Shown: one piece after another, positions 1 to 9,018 of the stretch
Position numbering within the stretch: position 1 is the first letter of the stretch
Layout: every line of letters begins with the position of its first letter
NCBI GenBank assembly: GCA_036971475.1
Contig: JBAIZL010000010.1
Coordinates: 4,363,282-4,427,281 of the forward strand
Direction: 5' to 3'
DNA length: 64,000 bases
Origin: Prosapia bicincta
Taxonomy: Eukaryota > Arthropoda > Insecta > Hemiptera > Cercopidae
The notes under the pieces: model-generated
What the model saw: only the letters and a program-made list of their open reading frames with translations
Databases searched by the model: none
What the model was told of the DNA's origin: nothing
Translations under genes and position numbers: made by a program

Positions 1-425
1 GATGTCGGGTCAAGCGGTGATGGTTTTAAAGGCAGATTTTCGATAGTATCAAAGAGTATGTGTGATTTATATTGTGATTGTTCGTTTAATTTGTTTGTAC
101 TTTGTGTTTTTGTGTGTCTGTAAATTTCATATTGTTCTAGTGTGTTGAGATGTGGTCCTTTTTTGTCGATGTGTAGGATTTCTAGGTCATGGTAAATGTC
201 TGTGTATTTGTGTCCTGTTTCTTTTATGTGATTGTAAAATGTTGAGTCGGTGTTCTGTTTGTGTTCCTCGACTCTTGGTTTAAAGCTGCAACCTGTTTGT
301 CCAATGTAGAGTTTGTTACATTTGTCTCAGCTTTGTTTGTATACGCCTGGTGCTTGTAGTTTATCTTTGTCGTTGGTGTCGTGTTGTATTTTCTATTGTA
401 ACTTGTTATTTGTTTTGTATGTTAT
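1..425 (-). pseudogene. PLE GIY-YIG endonuclease fragment
   Basis: Read on the minus strand this encodes the C-terminal endonuclease of a Penelope-like retroelement, which nicks target DNA for insertion. A PGVYK motif is followed after about 13 residues by YIGQTGCSFKPRVEEHK, the GIY and YIG halves plus the following catalytic-region Arg, and then by a tail ending in LEQYEIYRHTK. An in-frame TGA replaces a Cys codon between the GIY and YIG halves, so the copy is dead. It runs off the window at base 1. The same family recurs near 52.2, 54.4 and 55.0 kb. The family call is firm; the exact boundaries are not. Confidence 0.85.
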
Positions 426-464
426 TTTGTATCTTTTTTTTTTTTTTAATTTGCGGGCTATTTT

Positions 465-607
465 GTCAACATAGCGATTGACAACGTTCTGTCTCAGTAA
501 GTTTTAACAAATTTACAAAATTTAAAGTTCGGATAGTCATACACTATCGTTTAAGTGATTAATTAAAATTCGCTGAACGTAATGGACTATAAAATTCAAG
601 AATAATT
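465..607 (+). mobile_element. PLE terminal-repeat fragment with decayed hammerhead half
   Basis: This matches the PLE terminal repeat seen near 43.9, 52.1, 53.3 and 62.2 kb. It has the 3' half of a hammerhead (ACGTTCTGTCTCAGTAAG) and then the shared tail containing AAAGTTCGGATAGTCAT. The core GAAA is changed to GACA and the 5' half is missing, so it should not cleave. It joins the preceding endonuclease fragment in opposite orientation. Confidence 0.7.
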
Positions 608-750
608 ATTAGTGTTTTCTAGCTGACATAATAAACTAAAACAATTTTCCGTTTCAACTGGCAAGAGGTTTTGATGACAATCGGTTATAATTCAGACTGG
701 ATTCATTAGCATTGTAAATTTACTGAGTTGACATCTGATTTTTAATAATA

Positions 751-1979
751 CAGTAAACTCCCGATTATCCGTGGAATAGGGTGGCGATATGACAGAATTA
801 AAAACAAAACTGGCATTGACTAAGCAGATCACTTGAGAGTTTTGCTTATGTGATTGTTTAGGTTCAGATATAGGAATATCTTAAGGTTTTTTTATCTGAA
901 CTACATGAAAACATATTCATCTAGCTCACCTACAGTTGCTGATTTCATTCTTATATTTTGTAACTTGAGGTTAGTCAATCTACATGTTTTAAAGCAACTG
1001 CAATTCTTGTTTTTTAAAATCCAGGCTAGCTAGATATCGATAGTACATTTATTCAACAATTTTGACACAATTTCCCTCATTACAAAATGTTGGATCAATT
1101 TCAGTTTTTGTTTAATGTGCTTTTTATCTGTGCTTGATATCTTCTTACAAATTACAAACCTAATCCAGCCAATGGATCAATATGTTCTGGAATATATGAA
1201 AAAATTACACATAATACCTTTAACAATATCTTTCGGGAGCAACTTAGGGAGGGAAATGCATAGTAGGCTTTCTAAAAAAATTATTATTCAAAGAACTTGT
1301 GTACTGGATAGCCGAATCATGGAAAAAAATAAAATAAGGTACATGAAGTAAGTCGTGGAATAAAATCCTGAGTTATAATCAAACTGTTGACTATGTTATT
1401 GATCTACAAGAAGGAACAGATTTGACATTTATTATTAAGATACTTCCAGGTTGTGAAAATTCCCATGTGAAAAACTTCAGATAGCAAATGTTAGGATTAT
1501 TGAAATGGTACAAAAATCTACTGAAGGCAGTTATCATGAGAATAAAGACGAAGGTTCGACCGAGACAGTACAAGAAGGAAAAATTAGTCACAGTGAAGGA
1601 ACGACTGCCTTGGAAACTGCACTATGCTGTACTAAACAACAGACACCACACCAACAGATGTGCTTCTGCTAAGACGTCTACGCGACACCATAGCACGAAA
1701 ATGATCTGATAAGAAAACGCAGAAGACAAATTAAAACTTTTTTCAAAAAATGTTGCAACCGTGATAAACAATATATTCCAAAGCAACATTAATTTATGTA
1801 AGTACTGTAATCAATAAAGTTCTATAGTCAAATTTTTTGCGTTCCTAATTACAGCATTAGGGTTCATTGAAACTCCAGTGTTTTCTAGAGTACAGGCACA
1901 TATTTCTGTATAATTCAAGTATTTGGTAATTCGAGGCTGTTTCAGTCCCATCTACCTCGAGTTATCATGACTCTGCTTT
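751..1979 (+). mobile_element. pogo/Tigger-like DNA transposon relic
   Basis: The left end, CAGTAAACTCCCGATTATCC next to TA, is a typical pogo/Tigger terminus. The right end near 1960-1979 is a decayed inverted version containing CTCGAGTTATCATGACTC. The interior holds pieces of a pogo transposase in plus orientation. The 1.2-kb size implies large internal loss. The right boundary is approximate. Confidence 0.65.
1125..1740 (+). pseudogene. pogo/Tigger transposase C-terminal remnant
   Basis: Two coding stretches match the end of pogo/Tigger/Jerky-type DDE transposases. The first has ITNLIQPMDQYVLEYMKKL, corresponding to the family signature NTTSLIQPMDQGVI just before the last catalytic residue. 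The second, near 1610-1700, reads ALETAL and after a frameshift VLLLRRLRDTIARK, the usual C-terminal helix region. Frameshifts and stops separate them, so no active protein is possible. The lineage call is firm, the subfamily is not. Confidence 0.75.
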
Positions 1980-2191
1980 ATACATAAGTAATATTTATAA
2001 ATATAATATATATTTTATTTACTTTATCCTATTATATAGCAATATAACTATATAATTTATTTCAATTATATAATTTATTATTTTAAATTTTTTAATAAAA
2101 AATATTGAATTTAAATATTTTAAATTTTAAAAAAATTATATATTTAATATAACTATTTAAATATACAATATAATAAAATTTATATAAGCTT

Positions 2192-2194
<3 letters not shown>

Positions 2195-2249
<55 letters not shown>
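2195..2249. repeat. (TA)n microsatellite
   Basis: About 27 uninterrupted TA units directly abutting the left end of a foldback element. Confidence 0.97.
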
Positions 2250-2251
<2 letters not shown>

Positions 2252-2543
2252 CGTTATCCATTGTTTTTCCATTGCACTGACTTTATGAAGTTAATATATT
2301 ACTATTGTAAGCAATTCTATCCACCACTAAGTGCAACGATCCCACCCCGTGTGACGAGGCAAACTTCGGTCACCCACCATTATCGAATCGCTGATATTTT
2401 TCTGATAGGAGAAAATTATCAGTGATTCGACAATGGTCGGGTGACTAAGGGGCGCCTCGTCACACGGGGTGGGATCGTTGCACTTAGTGGTAGATAGAAT
2501 TGCTTACAATAGTAATATATTAACTTCATATATATATATATAT
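2250..2543. mobile_element. foldback element, family F1, copy 1
   Basis: Inverted arms of about 120 bases meet near 2390-2410. The left arm includes the outer sequence ACGTTATCCATTGTTTTTCC; the right arm stops at CTTCAT where TA repeats begin. Both strands carry a decayed relative of the hammerhead-like motif seen in copies 2 and 3 (TCGATAA or TCGACAA core, GAAG or AAGG in place of GAAA). Arms differ at several positions, so this is the oldest of the three copies. Confidence 0.8.
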
Positions 2544-2545
2544 AT

Positions 2546-3232
2546 TATATTACATGTTTGGTTCACAATACTTCCTGTACTGTAAATGTTGAATTAGTTT
2601 TAAAACTTAAATTCTTTAAAATTAAATACAAAATATATACCTGGAAAATTATTTTACCTTAACTAATTTTATTTCTTCAATTTACATTACATGTTTGAAA
2701 TCTGAGAAACTTTTACTCTAAAAGAGATAACTTAAAAATTATGTAGTGTACTTGAAATAACACGAGGTCATGCCTTCTAAATGAAAAATAATGCAGTTGT
2801 AGGTAAAATGTCATAAATTGATGCCAAAGTGTAGTGTCAATGCTTTGTCGCACTTTACACATTTATTTATAAACTACTATATTATACAGAATAAGATAAA
2901 CTGTATTCCCTTCACACGTCATTCAGGTTTTTGAATTGTAAATTTTAAAATGCTATACATGCATAATGATTATAAATTTCAATGTCAAATAGCACTAACC
3001 CCATTTGAAAGTTTATATACGAAACCAAGGGTTCACTCACTTGTACAAAATTAGCATTACTTGTGGCGTATCTTGAATAAGCTGACTTTGGTGTACACAG
3101 TATAAAACAACAAGCTCAAGTGGAGCAAAAGCTACACAGCATATGAAAAATGATAAGAAATATGTAAAAACAAATAATACATGAATTGTATGTACATATG
3201 TGTGGGTGTGTGTATGTGTATATAAATATATT

Positions 3233-3236
<4 letters not shown>
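2546..3236. other. AT-rich sequence, no feature seen
   Basis: No convincing coding, RNA or repeat structure was seen here beyond AT richness. Confidence 0.6.

Positions 3237-3286
<50 letters not shown>
3237..3286. repeat. (TA)n microsatellite
   Basis: Uninterrupted TA run ending at the left copy of a 24-base direct repeat. Confidence 0.95.
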
Positions 3287-3290
<4 letters not shown>

Positions 3291-3321
3291 ATCTTTACCA
3301 ACCAAAACTATATATATATAT

Positions 3322-3430
3322 ATAAAGAACTAAGTCAAAATACAAATACAAGAATTATAATTGAATTTACAATTATGAATTGTAAATTCAATTATAATTC
3401 TTGTATTTGTATTTTGACTTAGTTCTTTAT
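3322..3430. repeat. perfect 53-base-arm palindrome
   Basis: Arms 3322-3374 and 3378-3430 are exact reverse complements around a 3-base spacer. The sequence resembles the outer arms of the foldbacks at 6374-6788 and 50451-50596 (shared TACAAATACAAGAAT-like stretch), suggesting a deletion derivative that lost the central hammerhead. Confidence 0.9.
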
Positions 3431-3452
3431 TAATACACAAGAATACATATTG

Positions 3453-3454
<2 letters not shown>

Positions 3455-3518
<64 letters not shown>
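3455..3518. repeat. (TA)n followed by poly-T
   Basis: About 25 TA units run straight into a T tract of about 15 bases, next to the left arm of the composite. Confidence 0.95.
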
Positions 3519-3519
3519 G

Positions 3520-3736
3520 GACTAGGAGACTGACAGACTTACCTTGGTAAGAGTCCACACTGTAGTCTTGAAATAGAAACACATAAAAGCACTTAAACAA
3601 TGATATATTTCAACCACACAGTGGTCTTTGTCAATCGAAGAGAAAACACAAAAAGAAATATGAGAGAATAAAATCAAATAATTGTAATCACAGATTGTGT
3701 AGAGTAGAAATCAGATGTCACAGATGCAAAGATTAA

Positions 3737-3738
<2 letters not shown>
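3520..3738 (-). mobile_element. PLE-like terminal repeat, left inverted arm
   Basis: About 219 bases beginning GGACTAGGAGACTGACAGAC are repeated in inverted orientation at 6065-6283. The same terminal sequence, with small changes, begins the foldback at 29782-30078. It contains a hammerhead-like motif on the minus strand, so I read it as a PLE terminal repeat. No coding sequence lies in it. Confidence 0.7.
3598..3637 (-). ncRNA. hammerhead-like motif, UUGACAA core, weak fit
   Basis: The minus strand reads TTGACAA, a stem II hairpin (GACC..GGTT type), then GAAATATATC, where A-U and U-A pairs around a 2-base loop could form helix III before a candidate cleavage C. Stem I (CGAT/ATTG) overlaps the first core base by one position, so the fit is imperfect. 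The inverted arm at 6166-6205 has the same motif. Confidence 0.35.

Positions 3739-3794
<56 letters not shown>
3739..3794. repeat. (TA)n microsatellite
   Basis: About 28 TA units separating a PLE-like arm from foldback copy 2. Confidence 0.95.
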
Positions 3795-3797
<3 letters not shown>

Positions 3798-3856
3798 GTT
3801 AATATATTACTATGTGAGTAATTTTATCCACCATTAAGTGCAATAATTTTACCTTG

Positions 3857-3899
3857 AGTGATGAGGCACCTTTCGGTCGTTGACCATTGTCGAATCACT
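3857..3899 (-). ncRNA. hammerhead-like ribozyme, variant core, minus strand
   Basis: Mirror of the plus-strand motif at 4175-4217: stem I AGTGAT/ATCACT, core TCGACAA, stem II GGTC-AAC-GACC, GAAA, then GG-TG-CC-TC giving a 3-bp helix III with a 2-base loop and a candidate cleavage after C. Standard cores read CUGANGA; here positions 3 and 8 are U and A, which still pair, and position 4 is C. Confidence 0.5.
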
Positions 3900-4174
3900 G
3901 ATTTTTCTCTGCTTTGGATGCTCGGTCCGTGAAGCCGGTGTTTGTTGACGTTACACGCACTTTTTCTTGATCTGTGTGTATGATATTTCTGTATAGTATG
4001 TCTTCTGTATATGTATGTTTTATAAAAACATACACAACAACTTAATGAATCTACAAACAACATATACAGAAGACATACTATACAGAAATATCATACACAC
4101 AGATCAAGAAAAAGTGCGTGTAACGTCAACAAACACCGGCTTCACGGACCGAGCATCCAAAGCAGAGAAAAATC

Positions 4175-4217
4175 AGTGATTCGACAATGGTCAACGACCG
4201 AAAGGTGCCTCATCACT
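4175..4217 (+). ncRNA. hammerhead-like ribozyme, variant core, plus strand
   Basis: All three stems of a type I hammerhead can be drawn. AGTGAT (4175-4180) pairs with ATCACT (4212-4217). TCGACAA (4181-4187) takes the place of CUGANGA. GGTC and GACC close stem II. GAAA (4200-4203) follows, then G-G pairs with C-C around a TG loop, with T4210 pairing to the last A of GAAA and C4211 as the expected cleavage base. U3-A8 replaces the usual C3-G8 pair; C at position 4 is the main doubt about activity. Confidence 0.55.
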
Positions 4218-4325
4218 CAAGGTAAAATTATTGCACTTAATGGTGGATAAAATTACTCACATAGTAATATATTAACTTCATAAAGTCAGTGTAACGGAAA
4301 AACAATGGATAATGTTAAATATCAA

Positions 4326-4328
<3 letters not shown>

Positions 4329-4385
<57 letters not shown>
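4329..4385. repeat. (TA)n microsatellite
   Basis: About 28 TA units between foldback copy 2 and the PLE 3' region. Confidence 0.95.
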
Positions 4386-4389
<4 letters not shown>

Positions 4390-4473
4390 TCCATGAGCAT
4401 ATGAGTGATTATAGTTTATATAAGTCTGTCAGGGGAAAAGAGATTGGAGATGTCTAAGGCTATTTGGAAAAAA

Positions 4474-5446
4474 AAATGAATGGATTTATCTGATGTTGAG
4501 GTTAGGGGATTCTCTGGAATTGGTATTCCACTGGTATGATAGTTCCCACCTTCTCAGTTCTGAGGGATTGCAATCAGGGGGGAGTGATTTAATTATTTTT
4601 GTGGTATATCAGTCATCAAAAGTTGTGATGTTGTGACTCGCAGCATGTTGAGCTGTTGGTCTATCCATATTCATAATTTTAACATCATGTCTGTGGCCAT
4701 TCATTCTGATATTCAGACCATCCGTGGTCAGGCCTATGTACTGTGCTGAGCAAAGTTTACATTGTAGCTGGTATATGACATTTTTCGATGTACAATTATG
4801 ATGACCCTGTATTTTGAAGACCATTTTTGTTGTTTGGCTGTTGAAACTATTTGCTGAGGGGTGTATTGGACACGGCTTGCATCTAGGTCTATTGCATGGG
4901 AAGGAGCCACGAGGAAGTTTGTGTGGTTTCTCTGCATCAGGGTCTGGTAGTTTAGGATGTACTAGGATGTTTTTCAAGTTGGGAGGTTGCTTGTACCAAA
5001 TTTGCGATGGATCGGTGAAAAGATTTTTGGTGTGGACGGAAGCTTGAAGAATTTTGAAGCCATCTCTCAATATCTTGTTGAGTTTATGTAGACCAGGATG
5101 GTAGTCTGTTATTAAAGACAGTTTATTTTGTTCTGTTTGTGGTTTATGGTGAACCGAGGATTGTGCTGAATGAATTTGGTTTTCAATGAGTTTTTTTGGG
5201 TATCCTCTTCTCTGGAAGGCTGTTGATATCTTTCTATTAAAATCTTCCAATTCCCTATCATTCGAACAGATTCTCTTACCCCTGATTGCTTGACTGTATG
5301 GAATGGATCGTTTTATGTTTATTGGGTGGTTGCTGTCGAAATGGAGATATTGTAGGTGGTTTGTCGGGTTTGATGTGAATTCCTGTGTTGATATTTCCAT
5401 TCTGGAGTGTTACCTCTACATCCAAAAAGGTGATGGCTGATGTAGA
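4474..5446 (-). pseudogene. PLE reverse transcriptase tail plus GIY-YIG endonuclease
   Basis: The minus strand encodes the C-terminal part of a PLE. It enters at the end of the RT domain (ITFLDVEVTLQNG near 5440), then after a +1 frameshift near 5400 runs on with PYSQAIRGKRIC, typical of the RT thumb. A Cys/His cluster, FPCNRPRCKPCPIH, stands where EN+ PLEs carry a zinc-binding linker motif. The GIY-YIG domain follows (NVIYQLQC, then AQYIGLTTDGLNIRMNGHR). A TGA at about 4609 truncates it; the inverted copy of the tail at 5447-5606 has TGC there. RT core motifs (YxDD) are absent, so it is 5'-truncated. Confidence 0.88.
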
Positions 5447-5606
5447 TGCTGCGAGTCACAACATCACAACTTTTGATGACTGCTATACCACAAAAATAAT
5501 TAAATCACTCCCCCCTGATTGCAATCCCTCAGAACTGAGAAGATGGGAACTATCATACCAGTGGTATACCAAGTCCAGAGAATCCCCTAACCTCAACATC
5601 AGATAA
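5447..5606 (+). pseudogene. inverted duplicate of the PLE C-terminal tail
   Basis: The plus strand encodes ASHNITTFDDCYTTKII and continues to NLNIR and a stop. It duplicates, in opposite orientation, the last 50 or so residues of the neighbouring minus-strand PLE. Where the minus copy has a stop after TTFDD, this copy has Cys, so it preserves the older reading. It has no start of its own. Confidence 0.85.
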
Positions 5607-5718
5607 ATCCATTCATTTTTTTTTTTTTTTTTTTTTTTTTCCAAATAGCCTTAGACATCTCCAATCTCTTTTCCCCTGACAGACTTATATAAACTATAAT
5701 CACTCATATGCTCATGGA

Positions 5719-5722
<4 letters not shown>
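5607..5722 (+). repeat. inverted PLE 3' untranslated region
   Basis: Mirror of 4386-4480, with a T tract of about 24 bases near 5617-5640 where the other arm has a short A tract on the opposite strand. Tract-length difference suggests slippage after duplication. Confidence 0.8.

Positions 5723-5776
<54 letters not shown>
5723..5776. repeat. (TA)n microsatellite
   Basis: About 27 TA units, mirroring the run at 4329-4385. Confidence 0.95.
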
Positions 5777-5779
<3 letters not shown>

Positions 5780-5877
5780 ACGTTATCCATTGTTTTTCCG
5801 TTGCACTGACTTTATGAAGTTAATATATTACTATGTAAGTAATTTTATCCACCATTAAGTGCAATAATTTTACCTTG

Positions 5878-5920
5878 AGTGATGAGGCACCTTTCGGTAA
5901 ATTGACCATTGTCGAATCCC
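5878..5920 (-). ncRNA. hammerhead-like motif, variant core, minus strand
   Basis: Core TCGACAA, short stem II (GGT/ACC), GAAA, helix III GG-TG-CC, candidate cleavage C. Stem I is only 3 bp (GAT/ATC), weaker than in copy 2. Confidence 0.4.
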
Positions 5921-5932
5921 AATGATCAACAA

Positions 5933-5974
5933 GGATTCGACAATGGTCAATTGACCGAAAGGTGCCTCATCACT
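5933..5974 (+). ncRNA. hammerhead-like motif, variant core, plus strand
   Basis: Core TCGACAA (5937-5943), stem II GGTC-AATT-GACC, GAAA (5957-5960), helix III GG-TG-CC and T5967, candidate cleavage C5968. Stem I is GAT/ATC, 3 bp. Same family as 4175-4217. Confidence 0.45.
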
Positions 5975-6033
5975 CAAGGTAAAATTATTGCACTTAATGG
6001 TGGATAAAATTACTTACATAGTAATATATTAAC

Positions 6034-6036
<3 letters not shown>

Positions 6037-6064
<28 letters not shown>
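6037..6064. repeat. (TA)n microsatellite
   Basis: About 14 TA units between foldback copy 3 and the right inverted arm. Confidence 0.95.
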
Positions 6065-6283
6065 CTTTAATCTGTGCATCTGTGACATCTGATTTCTACT
6101 CTACACAATCTGTGATTACAATTATTTGATTTTATTCTCTCATATTTCTTTTTGTGTTTTCTCTTCGATTGACAAAGACCATTGTGTGGTTGAAATATAT
6201 CATTGTTTAAGTGCTTTTATGTGTTTCTATTTCAAGACTACAGTGTGGACTCTTACCAAGGTAAGTCTGTCAGTCTCCTAGTC
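6065..6283 (+). mobile_element. PLE-like terminal repeat, right inverted arm
   Basis: Reverse complement of 3520-3738 with few differences; ends in AAGTCTGTCAGTCTCCTAGTCC. It carries the plus-strand hammerhead-like motif at 6166-6205 and precedes the right copy of the 24-base direct repeat. Confidence 0.7.
6166..6205 (+). ncRNA. hammerhead-like motif, UUGACAA core, weak fit
   Basis: TTGACAA (6169-6175), stem II GACCA/TGGTT, GAAA (6192-6195), then a 2-bp helix III with a 2-base loop and C6201 as the candidate cleavage base. Stem I overlaps the core by one base, as in its mirror copy at 3598-3637. Confidence 0.38.
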
Positions 6284-6321
6284 CAAAAAATCTAAATAAT
6301 CTTTACCAACCAAAACTAACC

Positions 6322-6323
<2 letters not shown>

Positions 6324-6373
<50 letters not shown>
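6324..6373. repeat. (TA)n microsatellite
   Basis: About 25 TA units just outside the composite and abutting the next foldback. Confidence 0.95.
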
Positions 6374-6376
<3 letters not shown>

Positions 6377-6788
6377 ACAAATAAGAGAGATACAATTACA
6401 AGAATAACATTGAATTATACAATTCAAAGCTTTTTGTTGGCAAGCAGTACCAACATCATCAGGAATAATGAAGAATATCAAGCATACAAGTGTTAGCTAT
6501 ATCCAACAAACAGTGTTGATAACAGTGTATGATATTAATACGAAATTGATAAATGAACGGATACAAATAAAATCAAAATCTGACCCTATATTCAATGTAT
6601 GTAATGTTAAGGCAGCAAATTAATAAATTTGACAATATTGTAATAGATTTGGCATCACTGTTTGTTGGATCTAGCCAACACATGTATGCTTGATATTCTT
6701 TATTATTCTTGATGATGTTGGTACTGTTTGCCAAGGAAAAGCTTTGAATTGTACAAATTATTCTTGTATTTGTATATCTCTTATTTTT
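6374..6788. mobile_element. foldback element, family F2, copy 1
   Basis: Imperfect inverted arms of about 135 bases (6374-6515 and 6656-6788) flank about 140 unrelated bases. Both arms hold a decayed hammerhead of the family intact at 50510-50554: the left-arm minus strand has CTGATGA but AAAA for GAAA, and the right arm has TTGATGA. It is bounded by (TA)n on both sides. Confidence 0.75.
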
Positions 6789-6804
6789 TTCATTGATACA
6801 TAAG

Positions 6805-6807
<3 letters not shown>

Positions 6808-6867
<60 letters not shown>
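6808..6867. repeat. (TA)n microsatellite
   Basis: About 30 TA units between two foldback elements. Confidence 0.95.
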
Positions 6868-6870
<3 letters not shown>

Positions 6871-7186
6871 CCTTAGCTAAAATTATATTTTCATGTTGAA
6901 TATATATTTAAATAAATGCTTTCATAAATAAGAATACTGTATTCTATTCTACTTTATACATTTATTTCTAGCTGAACCTTTTCGCTGATGATCATCAGTA
7001 TTTTCCAAACTTATTTCAGTTCTGTGACCATATTAAGATCTATGAAGAAAATTAAATAATGCTCTTAAGTAGTTATAGAACTATATGGTGTAAATGCTGA
7101 TTATGTTCATCAGAAAAAAGCTTCAGCTTGAAATAAATTGATAACAAAAAATACAGTATTCTTATTTATGAAAGTGTTTATTTAAA
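6868..7186. mobile_element. foldback repeat next to (TA)n
   Basis: The stretch 6908-6945 (TTCATAAATAAGAATACTGT) is mirrored at 7149-7184. Inside, GCTGATGATCATCAGC (6981-6996) is a perfect short palindrome, followed on the minus strand by GAAAAGG; a partly matching mirror lies near 7110. It resembles a hammerhead ruin but stem II is too short to call one. Confidence 0.6.
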
Positions 7187-8654
7187 TACACACACACACT
7201 TTATCTTATAATAGTCACTTTGACTATTATCAAATATGAAAGAAATGAAAAAGATTACAAAGTTTCTATATGAGAAATGTTGTAAATAGATGGATTTAAG
7301 GTTAAGAAATCCCCCTGGACTAGGTTATAAAGAATAACTTTGGCTCACATTAGAGAAAACTTCAGATACCATTAAATACAGCTCGGAGTTTACCCAACAA
7401 CCCTAACGGTGGCGAGATTGACACTGTGGTTACATTCCTTGAAGAGCTTTATTTTTAAAAAATCTCAAAACATTTAAAGAAAAATCTAAGCTCTATCTAC
7501 ATTGTTTTAAAAAAGTATTTTCAGAATGAAATGAATTATTTTATAAAATATATGAAAAATTACTAACCAATATTTTTTTTTTATGATACGAGAAATAAAT
7601 ACTCCTATTTTTTTAAAAACACACTACCATTTTTTCAGTATTTATTTTTGACATGTTCGATAAACAAAAACTATTAAGTAATGTACAAGTAATTATATAA
7701 AAAATTTTCCATATTCATCAAACAATAAAAAAATGTATAGTTATTATGGGGTATTATGTACATACTACGATCATTAAAATATGCGGGGGGGGGTAAATGT
7801 TTTACACAAAATATGAAAATATGTACCAGTGGACGGAATTAGGCACCAGTAAGTGAAATTATTATATAAATGTTTTGTGTGTTGGTTTGGCAGGAAAACG
7901 CATATTCATTTTGGCTGGGATGATCATTAAATAAGTGGTAGTTCAGAATTTGAAACATTTTCTTCAGTCATAATAATATTTGCAAATAAGTAGTAATTCA
8001 AAACCCAAAACACTGTCTTCAGAGCCATGATAAACATGAGGTAAGCTTAGGCGAGTTCAATTCATCTCTGTTTCCACTTGCCATTTCAATTCATTCTCAC
8101 CATCTTAAAAAATATCATAAAAAATTTCCCCTTGCTCCACAGAAACATTACTTTTGAAAACCCTATCATTTTCACCATCACACAAAAAAATCCCTTTCAT
8201 CACTTTAACGAAGCCCTATGACTGTATCAATTTCTATCTGAACTAAAACTGACAGTAAACCACTGTTATAATCATGTAACACCTGTTAATACAAAACAAA
8301 CACATCTGAGTCGACTAACACAAACTCCTGTTTTGCGTTGTTACTGAACAATTTTTTGTGTGTAAATAGGTCATTATTTGTAGTAGCTGTTTAATTCATC
8401 TCCAGTTCTGGTTATGCCCCCAACCCGTCAATATATCAGTCAGAATGGGTTAAGGGAAAAGTAAAAGTAACTCTAGGTGAAAAAGAAAAAGGAAAATACT
8501 TTTTTACTGATACTTGAAGCAAGGGAGAATTATGTAACACATAAATAAGATCTGTTGTACTAAATAAATAATCACTTTTACAACAAATACTCAAGCTAAC
8601 AATATGAATATGATGTAATATTCATATTGAATATCATATAATATGAATATATGA
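7187..8654. other. no feature seen
   Basis: AT-rich sequence with a 9-base G run near 7783-7791 and a short block of ATATGAATAT-type repetition near 8600-8655 that marks the truncated 5' end of the next PLE. No exon or transposon could be supported. Confidence 0.5.
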
Positions 8655-9018
8655 AAATAACCTAAAGAAGTTGTTAGGGAACCATAAAGATGCTATACCT
8701 AATGAAGAAAAGTCAGGAATCTACTGCCTGAAATATAGCGAGTGTCCTCTGAAATATATAGGCCAAACAAAAAGAAATTTAAAAACTAGGGCTAAAGAAC
8801 ATTTTTCCCACATTAAATATAATAGACCAGAAAAATCTGCGATGGCGAAGCATTGTTTAGAGGAAGAGCACGAATTTAAAGTAGACGATGTAACCCTGTT
8901 AAAAAACGTTGTTAAGTGTAGTGAATTGGATGCATGGGAAACTTTGTATATTAATAGGAATAAAAATAATATTGTAAACAATGAGTCAGGCCCTATTGCA
9001 CATTCTATATTATTGTAA
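8655..9018 (+). pseudogene. PLE GIY-YIG endonuclease, 5'-truncated
   Basis: An open frame without a proper start encodes a full GIY-YIG domain: SGIYCLKYSECPLKYIGQTKR with the Arg-bearing helix KTRAKEHFSHIK after it, a His/Glu-rich middle (KHCLEEEHEF) and a WETLYINRNKNNIVN C-terminus, ending at TAA 9016-9018. The RT half is missing. The frame is uninterrupted, so this is a young or recently active lineage fragment. A terminal repeat with a well-formed hammerhead lies 300 bases downstream on the same strand, the order known for PLEs. Confidence 0.9.

Larger units (their letters stand above)
3795..4307. mobile_element. foldback element, family F1, copy 2
   Basis: The longest and best-preserved F1 copy. 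Arms of about 230 bases are near-perfect reverse complements meeting near 4030-4045. The left arm stops at GAAGTTAATATATTAC beside (TA)n; the right arm continues through the outer sequence to GGAAAAACAATGGATAATG. The short open frames in it are by-products of the palindrome. Each arm carries a hammerhead-like motif, so one is present on each strand. High arm identity suggests recent formation or gene conversion. Confidence 0.85.
5777..6041. mobile_element. foldback element, family F1, copy 3
   Basis: Arms of about 100 bases meet near 5920-5935. Left arm has the full outer sequence; right arm stops at CTTCAT before (TA)n, exactly as in copy 1. Both strands carry the variant hammerhead-like motif. 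The centre is shorter than in copy 2. Confidence 0.85.
3287..6318. mobile_element. nested palindromic composite around a PLE core
   Basis: A perfect 24-base direct repeat (3287-3310 and 6295-6318, beginning AATAATCTTTACC) bounds a nearly symmetrical nest. From the outside in: inverted arms 3520-3738 / 6065-6283; foldbacks 3795-4307 / 5777-6041; (TA)n runs on both sides; inverted PLE 3' regions 4386-4640 / 5447-5722; and a single-copy PLE endonuclease region in the centre. The direct repeat could be a target-site duplication or a shared flanking repeat. The symmetry is visible in the sequence; how it arose is inference. Confidence 0.7.

Noticed and set aside
3116..3422. Frames rich in alternating Ile and Tyr
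   Set aside because: They translate (TA)n microsatellites and nothing else.
6981..6996. GCTGATGATCATCAGC as a hammerhead core
   Set aside because: The CTGATGA is part of a 16-base palindrome; no stem II fits before the following GAAAA.
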